Assembly (NCBI GenBank): GCA_964418755.1
Contig: CAYQNS010000002.1
Span: forward strand, 14,382-78,381
Source: 4572-123 sp964418755
GTDB taxonomy: Bacteria; Desulfobacterota; Desulfobacteria; Desulfobacterales; 4572-123
Reading direction: 5' to 3'
DNA length: 64,000 nt
Each line of letters opens with the position of its first letter. The first letter of the stretch is position 1. Positions 7,336 through 17,082 of this stretch are shown here, in pieces. The notes under the pieces were generated by a model, which was not told the DNA's origin, did no database searches, and was given only the letters and a program-made list of their open reading frames with translations. The position numbers were made by a program, and so were the translations under genes.

Positions 7336-9068
7336 CTGCCGTCGAAAAAAAACATATCCGAGTACGCCTGATTCTGATCGGCATCGTTTTCACCATGCTT
7401 TTCGGGGCCATCGGCACCAAAGCCGCCTATCTGCAAATTTTCCGCACTTCCTGGCTATCCCGCAAAGCTGCCGACCAATACACACTGGACCTGGTGAGAC
7501 ACGGTCGCCGCGGAACCATATATGACGCAAACCATATTGAAATGGCGATCAGCATCGACACTACCTCGATTGCCGCTTACCCTCGGATGATTCCAAATCC
7601 CGTCCAGACCGCCGCAGTCCTGGCCAAAGCACTTAATCTCAACCATGGGGCTGTAAAGCGCAAACTGGCATCCAAACGATCTTTTGTCTGGATCAAACGA
7701 CAGGTCACACCCAGGGAACGCAAGGCGGTATCGGCCCTGAAAATTACGGGAATCGATTTTATCCCGGCCTATGGCCGGTTTTATCCCAATCGCGGCCTGG
7801 CCGCATCGGTCCTGGGTTTTTCCGGAACCGAAGGGCGCGGGCTGGAAGGCCTTGAATATCGTTATGAAAATTATCTAAAAGGTCCGACCCACAAGGTAAC
7901 GGTCCTGAAAGACGCCCTGGGACGCGGCTTTGATGCGGAAAAAGAGAGCCGTGTCAGTAACGGTGGTGACAACCTGGTCCTGACCATCGACCGGAATATT
8001 CAGTATATTGCGGAAAATGCACTGCAGGAAGCCGTTGCCCGTTTTTCCGCCCGTTCAGGCATGGCCATTGTCATGGTGCCCCGGAGTGGCGCCATCCTGG
8101 CCCTGGCGCAGTGTCCAAGGTTCAATCCCAATGCCTTTGCCGGCTATGATAAAGGGCTGTGGCGCAACCGGGCCATAACCGATCCGTTTGAACCGGGCTC
8201 CACCATGAAGATATTCAGTGCCGCTGCCGCCATCGAATCCAGGACCTGCACCTCCAATACCATATTTTTCTGTGAAAACGGTTCATTCAGAATTGGCAAA
8301 CACACGGTCCATGATACCCATGCCCATGACTGGCTTTCTCTGCAGCAGATCGTAAAATATTCGAGCAATATCGGGGCCGTCAAGGTGGGCCGGAGCATCG
8401 GCCCGGAAGTTCTCTATAAAACGTTACGAGATTTCGGTTTCGGCCGCAAGACAGGCATTGACTGTCCCGGAGAAACAGCCGGGAGCCTGTCTTCATGGAA
8501 ACAATGGTCAGGCATCGATGCCGGTGCCATTGCCTTTGGTCAGGGCCTGGCGGTATCGGCTGTACAGCTTGCGACCGCTGTTTCGGCTATTGCCAACGAC
8601 GGCATACTGATGAAACCCTATATTGTCCAGGCCGTAACCGATCAAAACGGACGACTGGTTAAAAATATATCGCCCCGGGAAGTCCGGCGGGTTGTTTCGC
8701 CGGAAACGGCCCGTACGGTGAGAAGAATCCTGCAGACCGTCACCACCAGCGGCGGCACCGGCGTACAGGCCGCACTGGATGGCTATACGGTTTGCGGCAA
8801 AACCGGTACCGCGCAAAAGGTCGACCGCACCGGGGCATATTCCAAGAGGAAATATGTTGCTTCCTTTGTCGGTTTTGCACCGGCCCGAGCCCCCGAGCTG
8901 ACCATTCTGGTAATTGTCGATGAACCGGAGAAACAACATTACGGCGGTATTGTGGCTGCCCCGGTATTCAAAAAAATTGCCGAAGAATCCCTGAACTACC
9001 TGAATATCCCGTTTCAGAAACCGGAAACGCCCCTAAGGGCCGCTCAAACAGGGGAGATGAGGGGATGA
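7332..9068 (+). CDS. ftsI: Septal peptidoglycan transpeptidase FtsI (class B PBP3)
   Basis: This 578-residue class B penicillin-binding protein cross-links septal peptidoglycan. It has an N-terminal membrane anchor at about 12-32, a pedestal domain, and a transpeptidase domain with the SxxK motif S290-T-M-K293 (FEPGSTMK), the SxN motif S344-S-N346 and K490-T-G492. No PASTA repeat follows, so it is the FtsI type rather than the SpoVD type. It overlaps ftsL upstream and murE downstream by 4 bp each, which suggests translational coupling. Confidence 0.96.
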   Translation: MTAVEKKHIRVRLILIGIVFTMLFGAIGTKAAYLQIFRTSWLSRKAADQYTLDLVRHGRRGTIYDANHIEMAISIDTTSIAAYPRMIPNPVQTAAVLAKALNLNHGAVKRKLASKRSFVWIKRQVTPRERKAVSALKITGIDFIPAYGRFYPNRGLAASVLGFSGTEGRGLEGLEYRYENYLKGPTHKVTVLKDALGRGFDAEKESRVSNGGDNLVLTIDRNIQYIAENALQEAVARFSARSGMAIVMVPRSGAILALAQCPRFNPNAFAGYDKGLWRNRAITDPFEPGSTMKIFSAAAAIESRTCTSNTIFFCENGSFRIGKHTVHDTHAHDWLSLQQIVKYSSNIGAVKVGRSIGPEVLYKTLRDFGFGRKTGIDCPGETAGSLSSWKQWSGIDAGAIAFGQGLAVSAVQLATAVSAIANDGILMKPYIVQAVTDQNGRLVKNISPREVRRVVSPETARTVRRILQTVTTSGGTGVQAALDGYTVCGKTGTAQKVDRTGAYSKRKYVASFVGFAPARAPELTILVIVDEPEKQHYGGIVAAPVFKKIAEESLNYLNIPFQKPETPLRAAQTGEMRG

Positions 9069-10618
9069 AACTTTCAAATCTGCTTAAAACCGCCCAGCCA
9101 CTGATAGATGAAACGCCTATCTGTCACCCGGCCCTTTCCATCGCCCATGACCCGGATATCCGATCCATTCACTACCGGGCCCAAGAGGTCACTCCCGGTG
9201 GTCTGTTTGCAGCCGTACCCGGCCTTGCGGCCGACGGCCATAATTTTATCGACCATGCCCTGGCACGGGGCGCAGCGGCGATACTGACTCAAAAAACAAT
9301 ACCCCGTAACACCACCGCTGTCACCGTTTCCAACACACGCAAGGCCCTGGGCGGCATATCCAGCGCCTTTTTCGGCCGGCCGTCTGAACGCCTGTGTATC
9401 ATCGGCATCACCGGCACCAACGGCAAAACCACCACCGCCTACCTGGTTGAAAGCATCCTTGCCGCAGCCGGGCACAAGGTGGGCCTTATCGGCACCATTG
9501 ACTATCATTATGACGGCAGAATCTACCCTAATCCCGTCACCACTCCGGAATCTCTGGATATTCAGCGTATCCTGTCTGAAATGCTGGTATGCGGCGTAAC
9601 GCATGTGGTTATGGAAATTTCATCCCATGCCATCGATCTTTTGCGTATCTGCGCCTGCTACCTGGATGTCGGCGTATTTACGAACCTGAGCCAGGATCAT
9701 CTGGATTACCATAGAAACATGGATGCCTACTGGCAGTGCAAAAAGAGGCTGTTTACCACATTTTTAAACCGGGGGCCAAAAAAAAACAGGGCCCGTGCAG
9801 TCATCAACATCGATAATGAAAAGGGACGGGACCTGCTGGGGATACTTGATATGCAGTGCATTGGAGCGGGCAGTCGAGAAGGTGCCGTAATCCGGCCGGC
9901 AGACATCTCCCACGCACTTGAAGGGGTTGACGGCAAAATCCATACTCCTGCCGGAACTTTGACATTCAGCTCCCCTCTGGTGGGCCGCCACAACCTGGAG
10001 AATATTCTATGTGCCGCCGGCGTGGGGATCGCTCTTGAAATGGGTCTTGAATCCATCCGGGAGGGGATCGAAAACTTGCCGTATGTACCCGGCCGTCTCG
10101 AACCGGTTGCCCGCGGCAATTGGAATCGATTTGTGTATGTGGACTATGCCCATACGCCGGATGCTCTGGAAAATGTAATTCTTGCAATCAGGGCGGTCAC
10201 TTCATGCCGTATTATCTGTATTTTCGGCTGCGGTGGTGACCGGGACCGTACAAAACGGCCCCAAATGGGTGAAATCGCAGGCCGGTTGTGTGATCTTTCC
10301 GTGATTACATCGGATAATCCCCGCACGGAAAACCCTATTGACATCATTGACGAGATTGTCGAGGGGATCCGTAAAACAGCTTCCGGAGTGTACCGGCCGG
10401 CCAATCTTCAAAACGGGTTTGTCAAAAAAGGATATATTGTTGAAGCGGATCGGAGCCGGGCCATTGATATCGGCATCCGGGCTTCACGTTCCGGGGATGT
10501 CGTGCTGATCGCAGGCAAGGGTCATGAAAACTACCAGGTGATCGGTAAACGAGCTATTGAGTTCGATGATAAACGGATGGCTGAAACAACGATCGGCAAA
10601 TTTCGGTCGTTGAAATAG
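9065..10618 (+). CDS. murE: UDP-MurNAc-L-Ala-D-Glu:meso-diaminopimelate ligase
   Basis: This 517-residue Mur ligase adds the third residue to the peptidoglycan stem peptide in the cytoplasm. The ATP loop ITGTNGKTTTAYL lies near residue 113-125. The substrate-specificity motif D417-N-P-R420 is that of enzymes selecting meso-diaminopimelate; lysine-adding enzymes differ there. The cell wall is therefore predicted to be the ordinary Gram-negative DAP type. The start ATG overlaps the ftsI stop. All three Mur-ligase domains are complete. Confidence 0.96.
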   Translation: MKLSNLLKTAQPLIDETPICHPALSIAHDPDIRSIHYRAQEVTPGGLFAAVPGLAADGHNFIDHALARGAAAILTQKTIPRNTTAVTVSNTRKALGGISSAFFGRPSERLCIIGITGTNGKTTTAYLVESILAAAGHKVGLIGTIDYHYDGRIYPNPVTTPESLDIQRILSEMLVCGVTHVVMEISSHAIDLLRICACYLDVGVFTNLSQDHLDYHRNMDAYWQCKKRLFTTFLNRGPKKNRARAVINIDNEKGRDLLGILDMQCIGAGSREGAVIRPADISHALEGVDGKIHTPAGTLTFSSPLVGRHNLENILCAAGVGIALEMGLESIREGIENLPYVPGRLEPVARGNWNRFVYVDYAHTPDALENVILAIRAVTSCRIICIFGCGGDRDRTKRPQMGEIAGRLCDLSVITSDNPRTENPIDIIDEIVEGIRKTASGVYRPANLQNGFVKKGYIVEADRSRAIDIGIRASRSGDVVLIAGKGHENYQVIGKRAIEFDDKRMAETTIGKFRSLK

Positions 10619-10675
10619 ACAGAATACCTTTTATGGCTGTTGAGCGACATAAAGGGGCAGGGTTACATAATAAAA

Positions 10676-12100
10676 ATGGCAAAAAACACAAATCTCATCC
10701 CATGGTCTGTTCAGGATGTCCTCGATGCTACCGGAGGCATCCTGGTTTCCGGATCACGAAATCACAATTTCGGAGGCGTCGGTATTGACTCGCGCACGAT
10801 CACGAGCGTGGACTTGTTTGTTGCCATAGAAGGGGATCGCCATGATGGACATTGTTTTGCCACTGATTTAATCGACTCGGGGGTTCACGGTCTGGTAGCC
10901 GCTCGGGATAAAATCGACACCCTGCCCTGCAGCCGGTGGCAAAAGCAGGGTGTTGTCTGTATTGCGGTGGATGATACGACCCGTGCCCTGGGGGATATGG
11001 CCGCATTCAACCGGAAGCGGGCCCATGTTTCGGTGGTTGCCGTCACCGGGTCAAACGGGAAAACTTCCACCCGGGCCATGATAACCGCCGTCATTGCCGG
11101 GCGCCATGCCACCCTGGTGCCGGAGGATAATTTTAATAATGAAATCGGATTGCCCCTCACCCTTTTACAACTGACCCCGGCACATCGATGGGCTGTTATG
11201 GAACTGGGCATGAATCATTTCGGAGAGATCCGGCGTCTGGCTGAAATCTGTTCGCCGGACATGGGCATTATCACCAATATCGGGCCGGCCCATCTGGAGG
11301 GACTGGGTTCTATCGACGGCGTCATGCAGGCCAAGGCCGAGCTGCTTGAAAAAATCAAACCGGGGGGGATCATTATTTTAAATGCCGACGATCCCAGAAC
11401 CCTGCAAATGGCCCCAAAACAGGTGCTTGAGGTACTTTTATTCGGAATGGGGGCAAATGCGGACATCAAGGGCAAAGCCATGGGTGCACCAAACCGAAAA
11501 AATTCTTTTATACTTGCACTGCCGGCGGAAGAAATTCGTATTGACCTTCAGGTCCATGGTGATTTCATGATTGCCAACGCCCTGGCAGCTGCAGCCGTGG
11601 GGTATCAACTGGGATTTTCGGCCGACGAAATCAAAACCGGTCTGGAAAGTTTTCAGCCCGTGTCCGGACGCATGAATGTTATGCAGACATCCATGGGGCT
11701 GAATATTATCGATGATACCTACAATGCCAACCCGGGCTCAATGGCGGCCGCCATAAAGACCCTTATGGTATTGGCTGCCGGAAATCCTGCCATCATGGTT
11801 GCCGGGGATATGCTTGAACTCGGCGATCAAGCAACGTCGCTTCATTTTGAAATCGGGGGTAAAGCCGCCTGTGAAGGGATTGGCCGCCTTTACAGTACCG
11901 GTTCTTTTTCACAGGTCATTGCCGACGGTGCCCTTGCACAAGGCATGGATGCAGGCAATATTTTTATCGGCAGCCAGGCGGAAATCATCAATGACCTCCA
12001 GCAATACCTGCGCCCGGACCACTGGGTACTGGTAAAAGGATCCCGGGGAATGGCCCTGGAAAGAACAGTCAGAGAAATCAGGAACTGGGCAAATAAATAA
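10676..12100 (+). CDS. murF: UDP-MurNAc-tripeptide:D-Ala-D-Ala ligase
   Basis: This 474-residue Mur ligase adds the D-Ala-D-Ala dipeptide to complete the UDP-MurNAc-pentapeptide. It has the N-terminal GVGIDSRTI substrate domain, the ATP loop VTGSNGKTSTRAM, MELGMNHFGEI, and the C-terminal DDTYNANPGSM and VAGDMLELG motifs typical of MurF. I chose the ATG at 10676; an in-frame TTG at 10640 exists but adds 12 residues not expected in the family. The stop TAA shares its last base with the mraY ATG. Confidence 0.95.
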   Translation: MAKNTNLIPWSVQDVLDATGGILVSGSRNHNFGGVGIDSRTITSVDLFVAIEGDRHDGHCFATDLIDSGVHGLVAARDKIDTLPCSRWQKQGVVCIAVDDTTRALGDMAAFNRKRAHVSVVAVTGSNGKTSTRAMITAVIAGRHATLVPEDNFNNEIGLPLTLLQLTPAHRWAVMELGMNHFGEIRRLAEICSPDMGIITNIGPAHLEGLGSIDGVMQAKAELLEKIKPGGIIILNADDPRTLQMAPKQVLEVLLFGMGANADIKGKAMGAPNRKNSFILALPAEEIRIDLQVHGDFMIANALAAAAVGYQLGFSADEIKTGLESFQPVSGRMNVMQTSMGLNIIDDTYNANPGSMAAAIKTLMVLAAGNPAIMVAGDMLELGDQATSLHFEIGGKAACEGIGRLYSTGSFSQVIADGALAQGMDAGNIFIGSQAEIINDLQQYLRPDHWVLVKGSRGMALERTVREIRNWANK

Positions 12101-13179
12101 TGGTTTATCATTTTCTATATCCGCTGCACACTATTTTTTCGGGCTTCAATGTATTCCGGTACATTACCTTCAGGACCATCTGCGCCGGCCTTACCGCCCT
12201 GCTGATCTGTTTTTTTCTGGGTCCCTGGGTCATCCGAAAACTTTCGGCCCTGCAGGTGAGGCAATATATCCGGGATGATGGACCGCAAACCCATCTGAAA
12301 AAGGCCGGCACGCCCACCATGGGCGGCATACTGATCATCTCTTCGGTGACTGTATCCGCACTGCTGTGGAGCGATCTGTCCAACTATTTTATCTGGATTG
12401 TTTTACTGGTCACCCTCGGCTTTAGCGGGGTGGGGTTTATTGATGATTACCTGATGCAGATAAAAAAGCAGAGCAAGGGCTTGAGTGCCCGCAACAAGCT
12501 GGCCCTGCAGATTGTTATCGCCCTTCTGGCCGGGGTTCTGGTTTATGTCAACCCGGGCTTTGATACCCGTGTCACGCTGCCGTTTTTTAAAAATATTTCA
12601 CCGAATCTTGACTGGGGATATATTTTCTTTGCGGCCCTTGTGATCGTGGGGGCCTCCAACGCCGTCAACCTGACCGACGGACTGGACGGACTGGCCATCG
12701 GCCCGGTAATTGTGGCCGCCGGCACCTATATGATTTTTGCCTACATTGCCGGGCATGTAAAAATAGCCGGCTATCTCCAGGTCAGCTATATTGCCGGCGG
12801 CGGGGAAATAGCGGTTTTCTGCGGTGCTCTGGCCGGGGCTGGGATGGGATTTTTATGGTTCAATGCTTATCCGGCCCAGATTTTCATGGGGGATGTGGGT
12901 TCACTGCCGCTGGGAGCTGCCCTGGGAACAGTTGCGGTTATCACCAAACAGGAGATCCTCCTTGTGCTGGTAGGGGGCCTGTTCGTGATCGAGGCCCTGT
13001 CGGTTATTTTTCAGGTAAGCTTTTTCAAGGCCACACATGGCCGCAGAATTTTTAAAATGGCGCCGCTGCACCATCATTTTGAATTAAAAGGCTGGCCCGA
13101 ACCCAAAGTGATCGTCCGGTTCTGGATCATCGCCATTACCCTGGCGCTGATTTCCATGAGTACATTGAAACTCAGGTAG
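12100..13179 (+). CDS. mraY: Phospho-MurNAc-pentapeptide translocase
   Basis: This polytopic inner-membrane enzyme (359 residues, about ten membrane segments) transfers phospho-MurNAc-pentapeptide to undecaprenyl phosphate, making lipid I. It shows the conserved KKAGTPTMGGILI, the aspartate-rich GFIDDYL and NLTDGLDGLAIGP, FMGDVGSLPLGAALG and the cytoplasmic MAPLHHHFELKG motif. It overlaps murF by one base. A gap of 136 bp containing a REP-like palindrome follows before murD, the widest break in this part of the cluster. Confidence 0.97.
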   Translation: MVYHFLYPLHTIFSGFNVFRYITFRTICAGLTALLICFFLGPWVIRKLSALQVRQYIRDDGPQTHLKKAGTPTMGGILIISSVTVSALLWSDLSNYFIWIVLLVTLGFSGVGFIDDYLMQIKKQSKGLSARNKLALQIVIALLAGVLVYVNPGFDTRVTLPFFKNISPNLDWGYIFFAALVIVGASNAVNLTDGLDGLAIGPVIVAAGTYMIFAYIAGHVKIAGYLQVSYIAGGGEIAVFCGALAGAGMGFLWFNAYPAQIFMGDVGSLPLGAALGTVAVITKQEILLVLVGGLFVIEALSVIFQVSFFKATHGRRIFKMAPLHHHFELKGWPEPKVIVRFWIIAITLALISMSTLKLR

Positions 13180-13238
13180 GGGTTAAATGAAAATTATGAA
13201 TTATAAATACGGACTGATGAATAAAGTAGCAGGTAGAA

Positions 13239-13264
13239 TCGTAGGGTGGGCTGTGCCCACCAAT
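13239..13264. repeat. REP-like palindrome between mraY and murD
   Basis: GGTGGGC (13245-13251), loop TGT, GCCCACC (13255-13261) is a perfect 7-bp hairpin. About 26 bp around it, from ATCGTAGGG to CCACCAA, are identical to the copy at 35210-35235. The flank after it contains CCTTCA/CCTTCAAC-type short repeats similar to AACTTGAA-type repeats near the second copy. There is no T-tract. A 41-codon open frame across it is an artefact of the repeat. Confidence 0.7.
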
Positions 13265-13315
13265 AGACAAAATACCTTCAGCCTAAATAACCTTCAACCT
13301 TCAGTCTAATCGAAA

Positions 13316-14719
13316 ATGGAACTTTCAAATCAAAAAATACTGGTTGTGGGTCTTGGCAGATCCGGTTTTGCAACGGCCTGTTTTGCCGCCCGGCAGGGGG
13401 CCCGGGTTACGGTGACGGATATGGCACCGGAAGAAAACCTGGCTGAACCTGCTGCCAAGCTGCGCGAAATGGGTGTTTACCTGGAACTGGGAGAACACAA
13501 ACCCGTGTCTTTTGAAACGGCCGACCAGATCGTTATCAGCCCCGGGGTGCCCCATACCATTGCCCCGATCAAACGAGCACTGGCCTGCGGTGTACCTGTC
13601 GCCGGTGAGCTGGAATTTGCCGCACGTTTTGTCAGGGAGCCGGTGATTGCCATTACCGGAACCAACGGCAAAACCACCACCACCGAATTGACCGGCCGGA
13701 TGCTTGAAAGTTCCGGTTTCCAGGTTTTTACAGGGGGTAATATTGGTACCCCCCTGATTGCTTATGCGGATAATGGTTCAAACGCTCAGAGAATTGTACT
13801 GGAAGTCAGCAGCTTTCAATTGGACACGATTTGCACTTTTCGTCCTCAAATTGCCGTACTGCTGAACATCCATCCGGACCACCTGGACCGTTACCCTGAT
13901 TTTTCCGCCTACGCCGGATCAAAGTTCAGAATTTTTGAAAACCAGAAAAAATCAGACCTTGCGATCTTAAACGGATTTGATCCGCTGATCGAAAAAATGG
14001 CCCAGGACATCAAAGGCCAAAAAACGTTTTTTGCAAATAAAAACAAGAAACAGATGGGGGCTCAAATACAAAAGGACGGAATTTTCATAGATGTCCACTG
14101 GGGTATGCCCGGGGCTGCAGATACACCGCAGACTGCCGGGGTTGCCTCCGGAGGCGGAATTTTTCTGGAACTTGCCGGCATAAACATCTCCGAACCGCAC
14201 AATTTGGAAAATATTGCCGCAGCATCTCTGGCGGCACTGGCGGCCGGCGCAACTGAAAAGGGCATCCGATCGGCCCTGCGCGGATTTAAGGGGCTGAGCC
14301 ATCGAATGGAACATATCGCCACAATCAATGATGTCCGTTTTATTAACGACTCCAAGGCCACCAATGTGGATGCCGTAGCCAGAGCTCTTGAATGCTTTAA
14401 CGCTCCGGTAATATTGATTATGGGCGGCCGCAACAAAGACAGTGATTTTTCGGTGCTTCGTTCTCTGGTTCGCCGGCATGTAAAATATCTGATTCTCATG
14501 GGGGAAAGCGGCCGGAAAATAGCTGCTGCCCTGGCGGAAGATGGCGGCCAGGCCCCTGCGTTTGCTGCGGATATGCAGGCGGCGGTGTCCATGGCCGGCC
14601 AAAGGGCGGTTTCCGGAGATGTTGTTCTGTTATCCCCGGCCTGCGCCAGTTTTGATATGTTCAGCAGTTACGTTCAGCGGGGTGAGGTGTTCACTGCCGC
14701 GGTTAAACAATTAAAATGA
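13316..14719 (+). CDS. murD: UDP-MurNAc-L-Ala:D-glutamate ligase
   Basis: The enzyme adds D-glutamate to UDP-MurNAc-L-alanine. The 467-residue protein has the N-terminal Rossmann-like VVGLGRSGFATACFAA segment, the ATP loop ITGTNGKTTTTELTG near 113-127, LEVSSFQLD, NIHPDHLDRY, the NDSKATNVDA motif and the C-terminal LLSPACASFDMF, all typical of MurD. It is followed by ftsW with a 4-bp overlap. No clear ribosome site is seen before the ATG, which comes 52 bp after the REP-like palindrome. Confidence 0.96.
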   Translation: MELSNQKILVVGLGRSGFATACFAARQGARVTVTDMAPEENLAEPAAKLREMGVYLELGEHKPVSFETADQIVISPGVPHTIAPIKRALACGVPVAGELEFAARFVREPVIAITGTNGKTTTTELTGRMLESSGFQVFTGGNIGTPLIAYADNGSNAQRIVLEVSSFQLDTICTFRPQIAVLLNIHPDHLDRYPDFSAYAGSKFRIFENQKKSDLAILNGFDPLIEKMAQDIKGQKTFFANKNKKQMGAQIQKDGIFIDVHWGMPGAADTPQTAGVASGGGIFLELAGINISEPHNLENIAAASLAALAAGATEKGIRSALRGFKGLSHRMEHIATINDVRFINDSKATNVDAVARALECFNAPVILIMGGRNKDSDFSVLRSLVRRHVKYLILMGESGRKIAAALAEDGGQAPAFAADMQAAVSMAGQRAVSGDVVLLSPACASFDMFSSYVQRGEVFTAAVKQLK

Positions 14720-15849
14720 AAAAAGAAACGGGAAAAACAACAAAACATTTCCAGACGGCGGTTTATGATCTCAAGCTGCTTTTTCCCGTACTTTTTCTGG
14801 TTGGCATCGGTATTGTAATGATCTACAGCTCAAGTTCGGCCCTGGCTTTGGAAAAATATAAAACCGATTATTATTTTCTGGTCAAGCAGGGAATCTTTTC
14901 AGTGCTGGGTATCGTAGTGCTGGTATTTTGCCGGCATTTTCCGTACCGGTTTTATCGCTCACTGGTATACCCGATTCTGATTTTGGCCTGGCTTTTACTG
15001 CTGGCTGTCCTGATTACGGATCTGGGACATTCTGCGGGGGGAGCCCTGCGGTGGCTGAGGCTTGGCTTTTTCAGCTTCCAGCCGTCTGAACTGGCCCGTT
15101 TTGCCCTGATTATTTACCTGGCTTATTCCATGAGTAAAAAGGGGGGCCAGTTAAAAGAGTTTTCCGTAGGATTTTTGCCCCACGTGCTGATATTGGGTGT
15201 TTTTACGGCACTGATCATGCTGCAGCCTGATTTCGGTTCCGCGGTGATGCTGGCAACCATCACCTGGATCATGCTTTTTTTGGGAGGGGTCCGGCTTTGG
15301 CACCTAGGATCGACATTGGTGATACTGCTGCCCATAGGCTATTTTGTAATGATCAATGCTCACTACCGGTTTGTCAGGCTCATGAGCTTCATGGATCCCT
15401 GGCAGTATCCCACCGATGCCGGTTACCAGATTATTCACAGCCTGATGGCATTCGGTACCGGGGGGCTATGGGGTACCGGCATCGGCAAGGGGTATCAAAA
15501 ACTTTTTTATCTTCCCGAGCCCCATACCGATTTTATTTTTTCAGTCATCGGTGAGGAGCTTGGCCTGATCGGTGTCATTGCAATCATGGGGCTTTATATA
15601 CTTATTTTCTGGAGGGGGCTCACAATAGCCAGGAGCACATCCGATACTTTCGGCATGTTTGTGGCCGCCGGACTCACGATTTCCATCGGACTGCAGGTCT
15701 GCGTGAACATGGGAGTCACCCTGGGGCTTTTGCCCACCAAAGGGCTGAGCCTGCCTTTTTTAAGTTACGGCGGTTCATCTTTGCTGCTCAACATGGCGGC
15801 AATGGGTATATTGATGAATATAGGAGCACATAGTGGCAAACGGGCCTGA
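14716..15849 (+). CDS. ftsW: Septal peptidoglycan polymerase FtsW
   Basis: This 377-residue SEDS-family membrane glycosyltransferase polymerises lipid II at the septum together with FtsI. About ten membrane segments are visible. Conserved pieces include GIVMIYSSSSALAL near the N-terminus, GARWL-like GGALRWLRLG, QPSELARFALIIYLA, QPDFGSAVML, the EEHTDFIF-type PEPHTDFIFSVIGEELG, and PFLSYGGSSLL near the C-terminus. It overlaps murD by 4 bp and murG by 17 bp. Confidence 0.96.
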   Translation: MKKETGKTTKHFQTAVYDLKLLFPVLFLVGIGIVMIYSSSSALALEKYKTDYYFLVKQGIFSVLGIVVLVFCRHFPYRFYRSLVYPILILAWLLLLAVLITDLGHSAGGALRWLRLGFFSFQPSELARFALIIYLAYSMSKKGGQLKEFSVGFLPHVLILGVFTALIMLQPDFGSAVMLATITWIMLFLGGVRLWHLGSTLVILLPIGYFVMINAHYRFVRLMSFMDPWQYPTDAGYQIIHSLMAFGTGGLWGTGIGKGYQKLFYLPEPHTDFIFSVIGEELGLIGVIAIMGLYILIFWRGLTIARSTSDTFGMFVAAGLTISIGLQVCVNMGVTLGLLPTKGLSLPFLSYGGSSLLLNMAAMGILMNIGAHSGKRA

Positions 15850-16996
15850 ATTAAAAAACGGAAAAACAATTGCAGGGGGAAATGGCCCGGCAACCGAACT
15901 TCGTCCGCAAGGCCCTTTGAAAATATTGATCGCCGGGGGCGGCACCGGGGGCCATCTATTTCCGGGAATTGCCATTGCTCAAGCCTTTGAGGTGAAAAAC
16001 CCGTGCAACCGTATTGTGTTTGTGAGCATCGGCAATGCCCTGGAGCAGTCAATACTGTCTAAAAAGGGTTTTGAGCTCAAACAGATCCGCGTCGAAGGTT
16101 TTAAGCAGCGGGGAGTTTTCAACCAGGCAAAGGCCCTGTTGAAAATTCCTCCTGGAATTTTTCAATCGATACGAATTATTAAAAAATTCCGACCCGACCT
16201 GGTCATCGGCGTGGGCAGCTATGCCGCCGGACCGGTGGCGGCAGCGGCATGGCTTCTGGGCATAAAAATCGTGCTGCACGAACAAAATATTCTACCCGGG
16301 CTGACCAATCGAATGCTTGCCGGGATAGCCGACCGGATCTATGTATCATTTAAAAACCCGCCGGCATTTTTCAGCCCCGCCAAAACAAGGATCACCGGCA
16401 ATCCCGTCCGGAGTGAGATTCTGCATTCGGCAGGTCGGGGACGTGAAAAAAAGCAGGCATTTACGGTTCTGATCATCGGTGGCAGCCAGGGGGCCCACAG
16501 CATCAACATGGCTATAGCGGATGCATTGCAGCATATACCGGACAGGGATCGGTTTTTCTTTATCCATCAGACCGGCGCCAAGGATCTTGACAAGGTCACG
16601 CAGGCCTATCGGAAAAACCGCATGCCCGGAAAAATCCGAGCCTTTTTCAGCGATATGGCGCAGCCGTACAGCCTTGCCGATCTGATCGTCTGCCGGGCAG
16701 GGGCCACCACCGTGGCGGAGGTCACGGCTCTCGGAAAAGCGGTGATTTTTATTCCCTTTCCGTTTGCCGCCGATAATCACCAGGTATTAAACGCGCGTAT
16801 TTTGAGTGATGGCGGGGCCGCCGAAACAATACTGGAAAATGATCTTGACGGCCGGCTTCTGGCGCAGCGAATCCGGTATTATGAAGAGCACCCGCGGCAA
16901 CTTGCCGGTATGGCCGGACGGGCTGCAGACTGGGGGCATCCCGACGCGGCCGAGGATATTGTTACGGATTGTTACCGATTACTTGATAGAGGCTGA
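15833..16996 (+). CDS. murG: Lipid II synthase (UDP-GlcNAc transferase) MurG
   Basis: The enzyme adds GlcNAc to lipid I at the cytoplasmic face of the membrane. The 387-residue protein has the GT28 motifs AGGGTGGHLFPGIAIA near residues 34-50, VGVGSYAAGP, LHEQNILPGLTNR, IIGGSQGAHSIN and CRAGATTVAEVTALGKAVIFIPFP. The start is a GTG at 15833 with AGGAG six bases upstream, inside the end of ftsW. The first 28 residues before the glycine-rich loop form a hydrophilic extension that is longer than in the family on average. Confidence 0.96.
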   Translation: MANGPELKNGKTIAGGNGPATELRPQGPLKILIAGGGTGGHLFPGIAIAQAFEVKNPCNRIVFVSIGNALEQSILSKKGFELKQIRVEGFKQRGVFNQAKALLKIPPGIFQSIRIIKKFRPDLVIGVGSYAAGPVAAAAWLLGIKIVLHEQNILPGLTNRMLAGIADRIYVSFKNPPAFFSPAKTRITGNPVRSEILHSAGRGREKKQAFTVLIIGGSQGAHSINMAIADALQHIPDRDRFFFIHQTGAKDLDKVTQAYRKNRMPGKIRAFFSDMAQPYSLADLIVCRAGATTVAEVTALGKAVIFIPFPFAADNHQVLNARILSDGGAAETILENDLDGRLLAQRIRYYEEHPRQLAGMAGRAADWGHPDAAEDIVTDCYRLLDRG

Positions 16997-17082
16997 ATTT
17001 CCAATTTCACCGTTCCGTGAACGGATACAATAAACCATGCCCTTTGGAGTTGGATGGACACAAAGCAAAGGCAGAAAATATA

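Noticed and set aside
13189..13309. A 41-codon open frame between mraY and murD
   Set aside because: It runs across the REP-like palindrome, whose translation gives VGWAVPT-type peptides. There is no ribosome site and no sign of selection, so it is a repeat artefact.
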